A stretch of DNA of 64,000 bases from Maea johnstoni (GCA_963942565.1 OZ012688.1:19278542-19342541), one strand, 5' to 3'; positions 20,073 through 33,600 are shown, counted from the stretch's first letter. The notes: a model not told the origin generated them from the sequence alone. Translations and numbers: made by a program.

Positions 20073-21110
20073 CAGAATTACTGAAAATCTTTATTGAAAT
20101 ATTCTCGTCAACTCATTGGTATTGAATCTCATTCTCATCGCCAAATGCTCTTAATGTTTCCACTTCTTTCTGTGAGGTATTTTAGTTGCATTTAGAGAGC
20201 TGCAGTCTGATGTTGTGTCGCTTGGCACCTAATTCTGTTGCCCTGTGTGGTTACCACGGCTACTGGTCATGTGACTCATGGCGTCTGCCCCCTGTACAAA
20301 GCATTCTGGGATATGTATTATATTGTGGATGTCACTGTGACAATTTTTGCAATAAAATGTTCACTGTTAATAGTTGTGTTATCGCCGTTATTTTATCAAT
20401 AGAAATGAATTTGCCCCACAACAGTCATACCATATTTCCCCCTTTTTGTCTGGAAGACTAGATAATATAGAAAGAAAAACTCAATGTACAGAATAATACT
20501 CTTACCAAATGTAGCTAAGGTTCCAAAGTTGTTTTCAAAAGTATGAGAGTAGCAGATGATACTTTCTAGAGTAACTCCGAGTGTGAATGCCTTAAAGACT
20601 GGGTTCTCAAATTTACAGCTATCCTCTTGACAGCAAGTAGGGTATATCAGTCAACCCCCTGGTGTGACCTGTAGCCCAGGCCATACCAGACATCTAGTGG
20701 CTTCGGGTCCACCAAATTCTTCATCTAAGCAATTAGGTTAATTTTTAAAATTCATTATTACTGCTACCCAATAACTCGCCCTGACTATATAAGAATGGGT
20801 ACAAACAAGGCAGTGCATTATAGCAGAGACATATAATAGACCTCTCTGATTGTAGTACCAACCCAGGATCAGGCCCTATGCAAGGACTTGGCCAATAAGG
20901 CTTCAGGGTGTCATTTGAACACCCTAAACCATTAAAGTTACAAATCAGGACAATGATTTTTCCATGGATTTAGAAATATATATATATCAATTGAAAACAG
21001 TTATAATTTCCATCTCAATCTAACTGCTATTTATAAAATATGCCTGAGAATATCATGCATGCATGTCATGCGGCCTGTTGTAAGGAATAGCTGACAATGG
21101 AATTTATAGT
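20073..21110. other. intergenic; possible poly(A) site
   Basis: GCAATAAAATGTTCACTG around 20351 followed by T/GT-rich DNA resembles a cleavage/polyadenylation site on the + strand. If real it would give the ETO gene a ~6-kb 3' UTR, or end an unseen transcript. No coding found. Confidence 0.3.
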
Positions 21111-21114
21111 GCTC

Positions 21115-21600
21115 ATGATAAACGCTAGGTGGCAGCACCTTACAGACTTAGCATTTCTGATTTTGAGTGCCGTGCTTCTTGTGTGGTGATGGCAGATGAT
21201 AATAATAATAACACTATTGATAAAAAATAATAATAATAATGAAATAATAATAATAATGAAATAATAATAATAAAATAATAATAATGATAATAACCATTAT
21301 ACTACCACTACTACTACTAACAATAATAACCATAATAATACTAATGATGGTACTACTACTACTACTACTACTTCTAATAATAATAATAATAATAATAACC
21401 ATAATACTATCACTACTACTACTACTACTATCGCTACCAATAATAATAACCATAATAATACTAAGATACTATTGACGATAATAATAATAATAAAAATAAT
21501 AATACTAATATCAATAATAATAATAATAATGATGATACTAATAATATCAATAATAATAATAATAATAGTAATAATGACAATGATGATGATAGTTTTGATG
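21115..21600. repeat. retroposon-like leader plus AAT/ACT microsatellite
   Basis: AAACGCTAGGTGGCAGCACC and TTACAG, then a GATTTTGAGTG segment, lead into ~400 bp of AAT, ACT and GAT runs. The same leader precedes the microsatellite at 27430-27626. Confidence 0.75.
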
Positions 21601-22186
21601 ATGTAATCACACATAACAACAATTGTGGCTTATTTCATACCTTTCCCTTTAATTGAATACGTACGGACTGCCATAAGCCCTCGCAAACATACATTCCAAT
21701 GGCAGTCTTATAGTACAATTATAATAGCATCTTTAACAGTATCAAACATGTAAACAAACTTTACCTTTTTAAAGGTAAATACTTATTCATACCGTATATG
21801 TATCATTCTGATGTAAGGCACTTGAGTGATATTATCCTTAATAACCCCATGGTTCACAGAATTGCATAAAACAACATATTACTTTTGCATGTCTTTTCTA
21901 CAAGGTTTTTAGAATGCTTCATGCATGGAGCCTTTGTAAAAGACTAAAACATTAAACCTGTATGTAACATTTCAGACAGTTACATAAATAAAAAAATGTT
22001 TATATTGGAATGTGAATCCCCTACTTGGACTTCCTGTTACAAAATCGGAACATTCTTTGTTCCAAAGTTTAAAAAAAAGACCCTTAAGTCTCAATATTTT
22101 TTCAAAAATCAGCATTATTTTAGAATGCCTTTAATTTTTCTTATGCAGAACTTAGAAGTATGTAATTGCTTACATTTTATGGACAT
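21601..22186. other. no gene seen
   Basis: AT-rich; nothing recognised. Confidence 0.5.
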
Positions 22187-22394
22187 TTCAACCCTTCTAA
22201 TGCTGAGGCCACTTACGTCCAAATCATAAGGGCGCAATTTTTTTTAAAAACCCGGTTATGTTAGTATTCATTGGGAAGCTCCTGCTGGGTACTCTCAGAT
22301 GAGTACCCACATGCCAGGGTTTCAGTAATTTTTCTCTTAGGTTTTTTGCATCATTTTGTATCGGCCAAAATAGCCACTAGCATTTTAAGGGTTT
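22187..22394 (+). mobile_element. TTAA-MITE family 1, worn
   Basis: CCCTTCTAATGCTGAGGCC at the left and a degraded right end; flanks are TTCA and TTTA. The GTACTCTCAGATGAGTACCC core is intact. Confidence 0.8.
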
Positions 22395-22524
22395 AGAAAA
22401 CTGTATTAGCGTGATATCCATTTAAATATCAAGTCAATCCTCCCCTATAAAATATATATACACATCTACCATAGTTAAGGCATCCCTTTTACCTGGCAAC
22501 ATATTTACAGCTCACCCTTAACAC

Positions 22525-22592
22525 ATAATTGATATGATTATCTTAACATAATTGATATGATTATCTACACCTAATTGATATGATTATCTTCA
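22525..22592. repeat. short tandem repeat, three copies
   Basis: TAATTGATATGATTATCT occurs three times in a row with small spacers. Confidence 0.85.
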
Positions 22593-22698
22593 GGTAAGAA
22601 CACCGCAATAGTGAAGGAAAGAATCATTGAATTTTATTTATCAAACCTCCACCACACAGCAAGTTTTCCAACACTGCAAATAATCACTGTATATTTTA

Positions 22699-22846
22699 GA
22701 AAACCATCTAAACCCTGTCATGATGGTATTCATTGGATAGCTCTCGCTGAGTACTATCAGATGAGAACCCATTTGCCAAGGTTTCAGTCATTTTTCAGTT
22801 CTTTCGCAACATTTTGTACTGGCCAAATTAGCCACCACCAGCATAA
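22699..22846 (+). mobile_element. TTAA-MITE family 1, 5'-truncated
   Basis: Begins inside the element at AAAACCATCTAAACCCTGTC and runs to TTAGCCACCACCAGCATAA. Confidence 0.75.
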
Positions 22847-22921
22847 ATTACCCTGCCAGTTGAAATCGGCCTTATTTATAAAATAAAATAGTTGGACAAT
22901 ACATATGAAACACTCATTATA

Positions 22922-23007
22922 CATAAGTGCCAGGGTTTCAGTAATCTTTCAGATATGTTGCACCATTTTGTATTAACTTAATTAGCCACCAGCAGCATAA
23001 GGGTTAA
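22922..23007 (+). mobile_element. TTAA-MITE family 1, right third
   Basis: From TGCCAGGGTTTCAGTAATC to TTAGCCACCAGCAGCATAAG, GG, then TTAA. Confidence 0.75.
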
Positions 23008-23230
23008 AAGATACTGAGGACTGGCAGTACTAAAAATCCTGGGGGCACTGTGTCGGTGTGAATCACAAAACTATTCTTAAAATTCCTGGCCAAAACCATC
23101 TTCAGTTCAGTTTTCTATATTTTCATAACAATAAACTTAACAATATATTTTGATAACCTGAATTTGTTTAAAAAGGAAGATAACTTTAAATTTCAGCCAA
23201 TCACTTTATCCATCGCTTCACATTCATATA

Positions 23231-23431
23231 CTGTAAAACCCATCGTTATCGCGCTCCTTTTAATTTCACGCATTTCGCGCTAGGTGATGATAACGCGTAT
23301 ATTACTGTCGCTGATATATGTTCAAAATAGCAATGTCCCATACACTTGATGCGTGTAATTAAATGGCCCTGATCAGATTCAGACATCAGTTGCGTGAATA
23401 AAAATGTGCGTGGTGATAAAGGGTTTTACAG
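23231..23431 (+). mobile_element. TA-flanked MITE (CTGTAAAACCC ends)
   Basis: Ends CTGTAAAACCC and GGGTTTTACAG are perfect inverted repeats of 11 bp flanked by TA. The same element lies inverted at 40616-40832 (shared TTTCACGCATTTCGCGCTAG-type block). Confidence 0.85.
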
Positions 23432-23617
23432 TAACCATCAGTTTTCAATATACTACAGTTCCCCACAAATCACATAATGCTCATATTAGATGTCTTCTAC
23501 TACTGAGAGACTACATGGACTAGAACACAGGTGAACAACTATTTGAAACACTAGGATGTCCACCATCTTCCTGTTGTCACGCAATTCAAAATATGAAAGG
23601 CAACTTGTGTAACCTTT

Positions 23618-23827
23618 TTAACCCTTTCAATGCTGAGGCTACTTTGGTCCAAAGCACAGGGATGCAACGATTTTTGAAAACCATCTAAACCCTGTCATAT
23701 TGTTATTCATTAGATAACTCTGACTGAGTACTCTCAGATGAGTACCCATGTGCCAGGGTTTCAATAATTTTTCAGTTTTTTTTATATCATTTTGTATTGG
23801 CCAAATTAGCCACCAGCAACTTATTAA
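23618..23827 (+). mobile_element. TTAA-MITE family 1
   Basis: TTAA, CCCTTTCAATGCTGAGGCTA, full interior, then TTAGCCACCAGCAAC and a nearby TTAA; the last bases of the right end are altered. Confidence 0.82.
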
Positions 23828-24258
23828 TGCTAAACTGAGATTACAATTACTTAGATAAGAATTATAGCACCTTTGATTATTTGGCCCATCTGAGCTAATG
23901 AGATATGACTTGTATATATCTATCTGTATATCGATTTCAATAAAGAGGATCTTCATCAATCGTCTACTGATTGAGCCAAGTTCATTATTATAAATATAAT
24001 GTAGAACACAATGCCATCTGGTGACAAAGTTTGGAACTAATTGTGTGATGCCAGCCACCAAAGATTGCCGTGCTCTGGTTATTGTATACTTGGTCTATGA
24101 CATCATCTCCTCTACCATATGATTTTACAGTACTTCCCTAAGCCTTATTAATGAGTATTTATAACCATAGGCAAATTCCATAACCATAGGCAATATCATT
24201 TATGACTGTTGCGACTAGAAACATTTTCCTCTTTATGTCATGATATGTGAGTTACAAG

Positions 24259-24490
24259 TATAATCCATTCATACTTAGACTTTCTCTAGAAGGTACCGCC
24301 TGTTTCTATCTTACTTTTGAAAATAAGTTGAGAATAGAGCAAAATTTTACAAAATATTTGATATATATTTACAAAATATATATCATCCAGACCAGACATA
24401 CTTTTGAAAAAAACTTGGGAAATGAGCATAATTTTTTAAAATATTTGAAGATGAGTTGTAGATAGAGTTCCAGGCAAAAATGGGCTAATA
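24259..24490. mobile_element. TTAA-MITE family 3, degraded
   Basis: CCATTCATACTTAGACTTTC and CTTTTGAAAATAAGTTGAG match the left half of 2976-3207. The middle is partly duplicated around an ATATATTTACAAAATATATA stretch. Confidence 0.6.
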
Positions 24491-24817
24491 ATATGTTTCT
24501 GTAGTAACCCTTCTCACGAAACAAGAAAGTAAGTACATTTGCATATCCTTACACAAAAATAAGTCCATGTGAATCCCTCCTTTTCATAAACTTCCCTAGA
24601 CTCCTTATCTAAGGGAATTTGAAATTTCATTTATCATCACTTTTTCTGCCACATTCTGACTAAGTCTAGACTAGACAGTTGTATGTGGTGGAGGAAAATA
24701 AGGCACCCATGAAAAAACACCACCTTACCCTAAGTCATTGGCAACTTTTCCACATGCTTTGAGTTAAGTTCAGTCAGACAATTGAGCTACCAGGGGAAGA
24801 AAGAATTAGCATTTAGT

Positions 24818-25170
24818 ACAACGAACCCTCAGAGGTGTGAACACCTTGGGACCAAGCAAAAGCCTTCACAGTAGAGTGTGTTCACATGTATGGCGTCTTT
24901 TCTCAATATTAACATGTTGACAGTAAAAATGTATGTTGAAATATAATTTGATAATTACTTTGATGTTTTTCTTTTCTTTTAACTATGTTTATCTCTCTAT
25001 GTATTTTTCGATACAATATTATGTATTAGAGTATTATTTTGTAGTATATGCTACAGTCAATAAACATACATACATACAACGTAAATGGTACTAATGGGAC
25101 TGTGAAATTGTTTTTGCAATAGAGGGTGTTCACATCTCTGAGGTGTTCACAGTGAGATGCGGTTCCTGTA
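24818..25170. mobile_element. possible inverted-repeat element
   Basis: GAGGTGTGAACACC near 24832 and GGTGTTCACATCTCTGAGGTG near 25125 are inverted, and both outer ends carry a GAACC/GGTTC word next to TA. Borders uncertain. Confidence 0.4.
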
Positions 25171-25379
25171 ATTTCTCCATATTGAGTTGATCATCCAATA
25201 CTAATAATGTAATGTTTCCCCATCAAATAAACAATCCGTCTTCAAGAAGGTTTGAAAATGTTATTATGTTTTTAGGTTACCCCCCAAATTATCCATCTCC
25301 CCGGACAACTTTGTAAATGTTTCAACAAAAGAATCATTCTTAAATAATTGAAGGAGGACTAAGCCTATCACAGGAAAAC

Positions 25380-25690
25380 CAACAATTATCTTTTAAAATG
25401 TTAATTAAAATCATGTTTTATTATAGATTTATTACCATACGTATCAATAGAGCTTGTGAGTGATATCAGTCATCACTTCTGGTGGTATTCTTAGGGTATC
25501 TCTTAGTTTTCTTAGTCTCTCCTTAGTTATCTTCACTTCTACAAGTGAAGAATTTTCTTTTGAAATGTTATTCAAATTTATGTTTTATGATAGATTTATT
25601 GCCATGCGTATCAATAGTTTGTGAGTGACAAAAAGCATCACTCAAAGTGACATACCTAGAGAATCTCTTGGTAATTCACTCCCCTAAGTA
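25380..25690. repeat. ~175-bp tandem duplication
   Basis: Two diverged copies share ATAGATTTATTACCATACGT / ATAGATTTATTGCCATGCGT, ATCAATAG and GTGAGTGA blocks. Confidence 0.75.
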
Positions 25691-26045
25691 ATTTTCACTT
25701 TCACAAGTGAAGCTTTGGAGATAATGCTTTCAATGAACCTCAGTCCTAACCCATAGAATCGGGTTACTATCAAACAATACGCTCTCATAAATTCCAGTTT
25801 TGACATTTGCGTAATGAACAATAGAGGTAGATGTTCATGAAAAACACACAATCTTCATAAAAAGATAAAATGCTGTGGACGACCGCAACCTGAGCAAAAA
25901 TACCACCAATCTAAACTTGAGGGTATTGTGGCAAAGAAAGAGAAATCAGCTTTTTATCAGTCTTTACCTAACAAAGTCCTTACCGCTTCTGTCACAAGTT
26001 TGCCAGTCACCTCTATTCATCTAAACAATACATTTACAATTTACC

Positions 26046-26375
26046 ACCAGGTTTCACAGAGAATGTGACCAACTGCATTCTGTAAACCTGGTCCTAAAAT
26101 GAACCCACTTCATGGAATGTTCTTTCTTCAGCTGAGCATTGCTCTCCATACGTTCCTTGAGAAGTTTATCAACATAATCAACTGCATTCTGTAATGCTGG
26201 TTCTAAAATGAACACACTCCATAGAATGTTCTTTCTTCACCTGAGCATTGCTCTCCATACGTTCCTTGAGAAGTTTATCAACATAATCAACTGAATTCTG
26301 TAATGCTGGTCCTGAAATGAACACACTCCATGGAATGTTCTTTCTTCAGCTGAACGTTGCTTGTCATATGCTACA
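26046..26375 (-). repeat. 125-bp minisatellite, diverged copies of the Kelch gene end
   Basis: Three units carry GGAATGTTCTTTCTTCA, CTCTCCATACGTTCCTTGAG and AAGTTTATCAACATA. That core resembles the last coding bases of the Kelch gene (CATAAGTTTCTTAAGAAGTT, 26830-26850), so the array may derive from the exon end. The link is weaker than for 26696-26814. Confidence 0.55.
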
Positions 26376-26422
26376 TCAGGATTTGATCAGTAAAAATAAC
26401 AGCACTTGCTGACACAGAATTA

Positions 26423-26613
26423 CTGTAAATTCGGAAAAGATTGTGTTAGTTAATTGTGTTAGCAAAATTAAAATTCGCAATATTTAGTGCTGCCATTTTA
26501 AGTTTATAGCTGGCACTCCATGTTGCGGCCAATACGCAAAGTTAAAAAACGCAAAAATCAATTTTCTGTAAATTTGCAAACTTTACTCTACACAATCTTT
26601 TGTGAATCTACAG
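26423..26613. mobile_element. TA-type MITE
   Basis: Ends CTGTAAATTCGGAAAAGATT and, inverted, CTGTAGATTCACAAAAGATT agree over 24 bp with three mismatches. TA on the left; the right TA is mutated to TC. 191 bp, non-coding. Confidence 0.8.
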
Positions 26614-26677
26614 TCAACATAGTTCATGGAATGCTTTTCTTCTTTCTTTAGCTGAATTCCTATAAGTCTTAGATTTC

Positions 26678-26683
26678 TTTATT
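26678..26683 (-). terminator. candidate poly(A) signal for the Kelch gene
   Basis: TTTATT on + is AATAAA on the - strand, about 130 bp past the Kelch stop codon. A very short 3' UTR would result; other AATAAA hits exist further left. Confidence 0.3.
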
Positions 26684-26695
26684 TTTTTTCTTCTT

Positions 26696-26814
26696 CTTTC
26701 TGTAACTAACTCTCGCTTGTCATAAGTTTCTTAAATAGTTTATCCGAGACTGGTATGTGACTGACTCCATGCTGTAGCGCCGACACACCTTCTGCCACAC
26801 TTTCTTCCTTCTAT
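26696..26814 (-). repeat. decayed duplicate of the Kelch last-exon end
   Basis: Repeats the final ~110 bases of the Kelch coding exon with the stop region (TCATAAGTTTCTTAA, TATGTGACTGACTCCATGC, GTAGCGCCGACAC are shared). It lacks a short stretch and is diverged. It sits immediately 3' of the real end at 26815. Confidence 0.88.
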
Positions 26815-27082
26815 CTAACTCTCACTCGTCATAAGTTTCTTAAGAAGTTTATCCGAGAGTGTGTATGTGACTGACTCCATGCCGTAGCGCCGACACTGCA
26901 TGGGGCAGACCTTCTGCCAGGCCTTCTTCTTGCTGCAGTACCTCTCGCAGCTGTTCAGGTTGGCCTTGCCGTCGAAGCCGCCCATGGCGTAGATGTAGCC
27001 ATTGAGGACGGACATGGCGTGGTGGCTACGCGGCGTCTTCATCACCGTCAGCATACTCCACTGGTTACAACTAGGGTCATAC
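26815..27082 (-). CDS. Kelch exon 6: last repeats and stop
   Basis: Acceptor TCTCCTGCAG; one base completes Arg, followed by YDPSCNQWSMLTVMKTPRSH, then YIYAMGGFDGKANLNSCERY and a Lys-rich end LSDKLLKKLMTSES, stop TAG. The final half-repeat (VCPMQCRRYGMES) would close the propeller. Its 3' end is copied downstream. Confidence 0.92.
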
Positions 27083-27545
27083 CTGCAGGAGAAATAATGG
27101 GTAATTTTGATAAATGTTTTCATACATAATGAATTGCTCAATATTTTATTTAAATATTAATCAATTATCTTATGATCTTTGTAGAAAAAATAATGTGCAA
27201 TTTTTTGCAAATTATTTTCATTCATAAAATGTTGAATGATGCAGTTAAGGTTTAATATATGATTAATGATGACTATGATTTAATGAGCTGCTAATAGGCT
27301 TGACATTCCCACCAGTTTATTTTTGCTTGAAATCTCGCCTTAAAGCCTACATATAACATAGACCCCTAATAAAATAATATCTCTATGGATAAAAATGATT
27401 ATACCTTGAATAATGATAATGGTGCTGATAAGTTAGTTAACATAATAAACACTAGGTGGCAGCACCTTACAGGACTGGGTTTACAAATTTTAAGTGTTCT
27501 GCAGATTTGCAAAGGTAATCAATGATGATAATAATAATCATCATG

Positions 27546-27624
<79 letters not shown>

Positions 27625-30600
27625 TGATAACAAGATAGACGCCAGTGGCGTCAAGAGGTTGATTCCTTGTATGTCTTTTTGTAGTTAATCATTTGCAATT
27701 TTTTGTTTTTTTAATATTTTGCTATTTTGAAATTTTTCTGATTTTTGTGTTTTTTCGTTAGTGGTTACAGACTGATACACACGTGTAATGCTGCTGATGA
27801 TACTTACAGACTTTTTAATCAAAAACCAAGTTTGTGAATAGACATTAATATCAGTTTGGAGCACTATAAAACATTTTCCTTTTTTATGAGATTCTTTATC
27901 TTTTTATCATACCTAATAGTGCCAAAAAATACATCTGAAACACATATCTTTCAAATTTTTCATAAGATTTCTATCTAAAACCCTCCCTCAAATATTTTCC
28001 AAAACTATAACCCACTTCTAGCTATCCAGAAACTTTGACAAACTCACCACCCACCATCACCTATCCAGTAGATCACCAAACATGAACGGGAAAAGCCCAC
28101 ATCCTGCACTGCAAATGACAGTCAACAAAACCCCACCAATAGCATGCTTGCCACAACTTACTTAATGCTGCCTGAAGAACTTTAGTCCGTGACTTACCCT
28201 TACATGAAAATGGCCAAACACTGCCAGAATGCAAACATGCACAGGGATCAACCTTATGGTCCCTTAAAGGGCATATGCCCCTGAACCATGTGATTTTGCT
28301 ACCAGATGATGAATTATAGGAGCCAAGTTTGTGAACGGACATTAAATATCAGCTTAAAGCATTTTAAAAACTTTTCCTTTTTTTGAAATTCTTTATCTTT
28401 TCATCATACCTAATAGTGCCAAAAAATACAGCTGAAACACAAACCTTTCAAACTTTTCCCTGGGAGCATGCCCCAAGATCCCCAAACCTGGACAATGCAC
28501 CCCTGGCAAAACCATACCGTCGTGGTGGCCGCACAGGAATTTAATAGCCCCTAAACTTAAAATCCTGGGAGCCAAATCTGCTCCTGTCTGAAAATGTTAA
28601 AGTCAATCACTGATGCATGTAACAAACTGACTGGCTGCCTGCAAATAACACCACATCAAAATCAAACATGTTGCCAACAGCCAAAAATCCACTCCCCCTT
28701 AACAGAGGCTTGTGACTCTCCCCCACAACACAAAATGTTAACACATAAGCTAAGTATATACAACAAAGCCCATGCATTAAAATAAGTGCCGGCTCTCAAA
28801 TATTAAAAAAGACCAACAGTTAAACAGCGAATAAAAGATTTCATCATAACCTAAAATTCAGCACGCATAAATAAAATGCAACTTTTGACAAACTAAACTA
28901 ATCACTAAGCCTATCCGCCAAATATAAACATGAACATTTTAACACACATACTTCAGAAAAAGAGAGCGATGGGGGGCGGGGTTAAAAATTTGACATCTGA
29001 CATATCATCAAAGTAACACAAAACATTTACATGAAGATGGCCAAACACTGCCTAAAAGCAAACATGAACAGGGATCAACCTTATGTACCCTTTAGGGGCA
29101 TATGCCCCTGGTTCATGTGATATTGCAACCAGATGAAAAAATATACGAGCCAACTTTGTGAAAGGACATTAAATATATGTTTGGAGCATTTTAAAACATT
29201 TTCCTTTTTCCTTAAATTCTTTATCTTTCTATCATACCTAATAGTGCCAAGAAATACATCTGAAACACATATCCTACAATTTTTTCATAAGAATTCTATC
29301 TAAAACCCTCCCCCAAATATTTCCCAAAATTATAACCCACTTCTAGCTATCCAAGAAACTATGACAAACCCACCATCACTCATCCAGTAGATCACCAAAC
29401 ATGAATGGGAAAAGCCCACATCCTGCACTGCAAATGAGAGTCAACAAAACCCCACCAATAGCATGCTTGCCACAACTTACCTGCTGCTGCCTGAAGAACA
29501 TTAGTCCGTGACTTACCTTTACATGAAAATGACCAAACACTGCCTGAGTGCAAACATGCACAAGGATCAACCTTATGGTCCCTTAAGGGGCATATGTTCC
29601 TGGATTATGTGATTTTGCTACCTGATGATGAACTATAAGAGCCAAGCTTGTGAATGGACATTAAATATCAGCTTAGAACATTTTAAAAAAAATTCAACTT
29701 TCTTGAACTTCTTTATCTTTTTATCATACCTAATAGTGCCAAAAAATACATCAGAAACACAAACTATTCAATTTTTTCCCTGGAAAAATGCTCCAAAACC
29801 CCCAAACCTGGACAGTTAAAACATTTCCCTTCCACTGAAATTCTTTATCTTTTTATCATACCTAATAGTGCCAAAAAATACAACTGAAACACATATCCCT
29901 CAATTTTTTCAAAAGAATTCTATCTAAAACCCTCCCTCAAATATTTTCGAAAACTATAAACCACTCCTAGCTATCCAAGAAACTATGGCAAACTCACCAC
30001 CACTAATCCAGTAGATCACCAAACATGAATGGGAAAAGCCTACAACCAGCACTGCAAATGACAGCCAACAAAACCCCACCAGCAGCATGCTTGCCACAAC
30101 TAACATGCTGCTGCCTGAAGAACTTTAGTCCGTGACTTACCTTTACATGAAAATGGCCCAACACTGCCTGAATGCAAACATGCACAAATATCAACCATAT
30201 GGCCCCTTAAGGGACATATGCCCCTGGCCATGATCTTCCGCCACTAAAGCAGGTCCAGCACTACCAGAAACCCAATATGCATGCAATAACTTTGTACTTA
30301 AACCTAAAATAGACTGATACACACTTGTAATGCTGCTGATGATACTTACAGACTTTTTAATCAAAAACCAAGTTTGTGAATAGACATTAATATCAGTTTG
30401 GAGCAATTTAAAACAATTTCCTTTTATTTGAACTTCTTTATCTTTTTATCACACCTAATAGTGCCAAAAAATACATCTGAAACACATATCTTCCAAACTT
30501 TTCATAAGATTTCTATCTAAATCCGCACTTAAAAAACTTCCCTATTTTTGAATTTCTTTATCTTTTTATCACACCTAATAGTGCCAAGAAATACACCTAT

Positions 30601-33600
30601 AAGAGCCAGTTTGTGAATGTACATTAAATATCAGTCTAGAACAATTTCAAAAAAAATTCCCATTCTTTGAACTTCTTTATCTTTCTATCATACCTAATAG
30701 TGTTAAAAAATACATCAGAAACACAAACTTTGTAATTTTCCCTTTATTTTGATCAGTATTTTCGTTTGTTTTGCATCTTGGGCGATACAAATGCAGGGAG
30801 ATGCTGCCTGGGCCCGAGCACTGGGTTGAAGGGGTATGGGACCGGCATCGGCATCAAAGGGTAGAAGCCTGCATACTTCAGGTCTGCTACTTCACTCATG
30901 TTGAGAAGAGTTTCTAGGGACAGAACTGCAGGCAGCACTAAACATCAGGTAGACTGAAGGTACATCAGAGAAATTCAATACACCATGCAACCTGAAAAAA
31001 TAATCATACATACCATCAAAGCAACACAAAAATATCAACACAAAACATATCTCACCAAATGCAATCTTATATTATCACACCGACACAATATCTTCTTTAA
31101 ACAGTAATTGTTTTGTTTGAGGGACAGTGAAGATTTGCATGGTTTCTATATTTTGTGGATGTGTTTTTATAAAATTGTATATTGAGTGATAGTTTTGTAT
31201 TGATACTTTTGTATTTATTTCAATTTAATGTATGCTTACTATTTTGGGTTGTCAGGTGAATCAAGTTCCTATGATGCTCTTTGGTGTAGATGCAGTATGA
31301 TGTCGAAGCCAGTTTCTATGAGTGCTGCCTGCAGTTATGTCCCTTGACACCCTTCTCACCATGAGTGAAAATGCAATCCTGAAGTATGCAGACCATTAAC
31401 CCTGCCATCCCATGCATTCGCATTACATGCTCTTTGGGCTTATAAGTTTGTGACCAATAAATTATAACAGTACACACTTTTCCTGTCACCCAAAACAATT
31501 AAAATCATATCTTTATCTAAAATACAACAACAGTGAGAACGGAAGGGATGGCAGGGTTAAAGGTCTGCTAACTTCAGGACTGCATACTACACTCATGGTG
31601 AGAAGGGTATATATACCTTGTATATACTGACTGCTGAAATCGCGATAAAAATATTTACTACTTCCGTTTTTTTCAAAGTTGTTTTCTTACGATTGTGGGG
31701 ATCAAAAAAAATCCACAAATGGGCAGGATGGATTATTTAGAGTCTGTTTTCTTGAAGTTGAAACTTTTTTTCCGGTTTTAGTGGCGAAATTAATAAGTAA
31801 ATTTAGAATTTCGCCAGGGTTCCTAAATCAACATTCCAAAAAGCCGTTTTTGCCGTTTTTTTCCGAAGTCGCCATTTTTTTTCAAAAATTACAAATATAA
31901 CCAACAAGTTATGATAATAGGGTAAAAGCCCTATTTGTTGCGAACACTTTGATGGGCCATTTGTAAATTTTGACCCAGAAACGGCGACGTGACAATTTAT
32001 TGAAAAAAGTATGTTTTTTGTGTGAAATGCACACAATGCATATCAATGCCCTAATCTCGCTATATCAAAAAAATCAACTTCCGGTTGTAGCGAAAAGCTA
32101 TTTTTTCGCTTCCAACCTGAAGTTGAATTTAAAAAATGATTGAATCAGATAGATGAGGATCTCATCTATCCAGGTAGGTAGTCATATTGTGATCGGGGGG
32201 AGATAGCTTGATGAAATTGACAGGAATCGGCGAGGTACCATTGAGAATGTACTAATCGCCATGGTCAACACGCCACCATCGATGCGTGTTGACAAATATC
32301 TCAAAATATTTTCGATTTTCCGAAACCAAAAGAATTAATCTTAATAATATAGATACTTGGCTTGTTAATTCTTTTGGTTTCAGAATTTTAGAGTTAGAGA
32401 TGGCCACAAACGAAAGCTTTGAAATCGGGGTGCAAATTTCGTCAAACCCGATATTCAAAATGGCGGAGGGTAACCTAGCCAATGTAAAAAATACGTGAAT
32501 GAACACGTAAGTAAAATAGTACAAAGAGAGATACAAATAGCCGCTCATTGGTTAATAAACCGCGGGAAAGAGTACCACGTGGTGTGACGGTGAGGCAGTG
32601 AGACCGCTCATTGGATAATTCACTATATCAAAAAAATCAACTTCCGGTTGTAGCGAAAAGCTATTTTTTCGCTTCCAACCTGAAGTTGAATTAAAAAAAT
32701 GATTGAATCAGATAGATGAGGATCTCATCTATCCAGGTAGGTAGTCATATTGTGATCGGGGGGAGATAGCTTGATGAAATTGACAGGAATCGGCGAGGTA
32801 CCATTGAGAATGTACTAATCGCCATGGTCAACACGCCACCATCGATGCGTGTTGACAAATATCTCAAAATATTTTCGATTTTCCGAAACCAAAAGAATTA
32901 ATCTTAATAATATAGATACTTGGCTTGTTAATTCTTTTGGTTTCAGAATTTTAGAGTTAGAGATGGCCACAAACGAAAGCTTTGAAATCGGGGTGCAAAT
33001 TTCGTCAAACCCGATATTCAAAATGGCGGAGGGTAACCTAGCCAATGTAAAAAATACGTGAATGAACACGTAAGTAAAATAGTACAAAGAGAGATACAAA
33101 TAGCCGCTCATTGGTTAATAAACCGCGGGAAAGAGTACCACGTGGTGTGACGGTGAGGCAGTGAGACCGCTCATTGGATAATTCACTATATCAAAAAAAT
33201 CAACTTCCGGTTGTAGCGAAAAGCTATTTTTTCGCTTCCAACCTGAAGTTGAATTAAAAAAATGATTGAATCAGATAGATGAGGATCTCATCTATCCAGG
33301 TAGGTAGTCATATTGTGATCGGGGGGAGATAGCTTGATGAAATTGACAGGAATCGGCGAGGTACCATTGAGAATGTACTAATCGCCATGGTCAACACGCC
33401 ACCATCGATGCGTGTTGACAAATATCTCAAAATATTTTCGATTTTCCGAAACCAAAAGAATTAATCTTAATAATATAGATACTTGGCTTGTTAATTCTTT
33501 TGGTTTCAGAATTTTAGAGTTAGAGATGGCCACAAACGAAAGCTTTGAAATCGGGGTGCAAATTTCGTCAAACCCGATATTCAAAATGGCGGAGGGTAAC

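Noticed and set aside
20351-20356. Poly(A) signal ending the ETO transcript
   Set aside because: Good local context, but it needs a ~6-kb 3' UTR crossing a SINE, minisatellites and a transposon; left as a possibility only.
29376-30194. Paired ~64-codon frames on the - strand (29376 and 30003) that resemble each other
   Set aside because: They are two copies of one tandem block in the 27671-30740 repeat region; start and end differ with the repeat phase.
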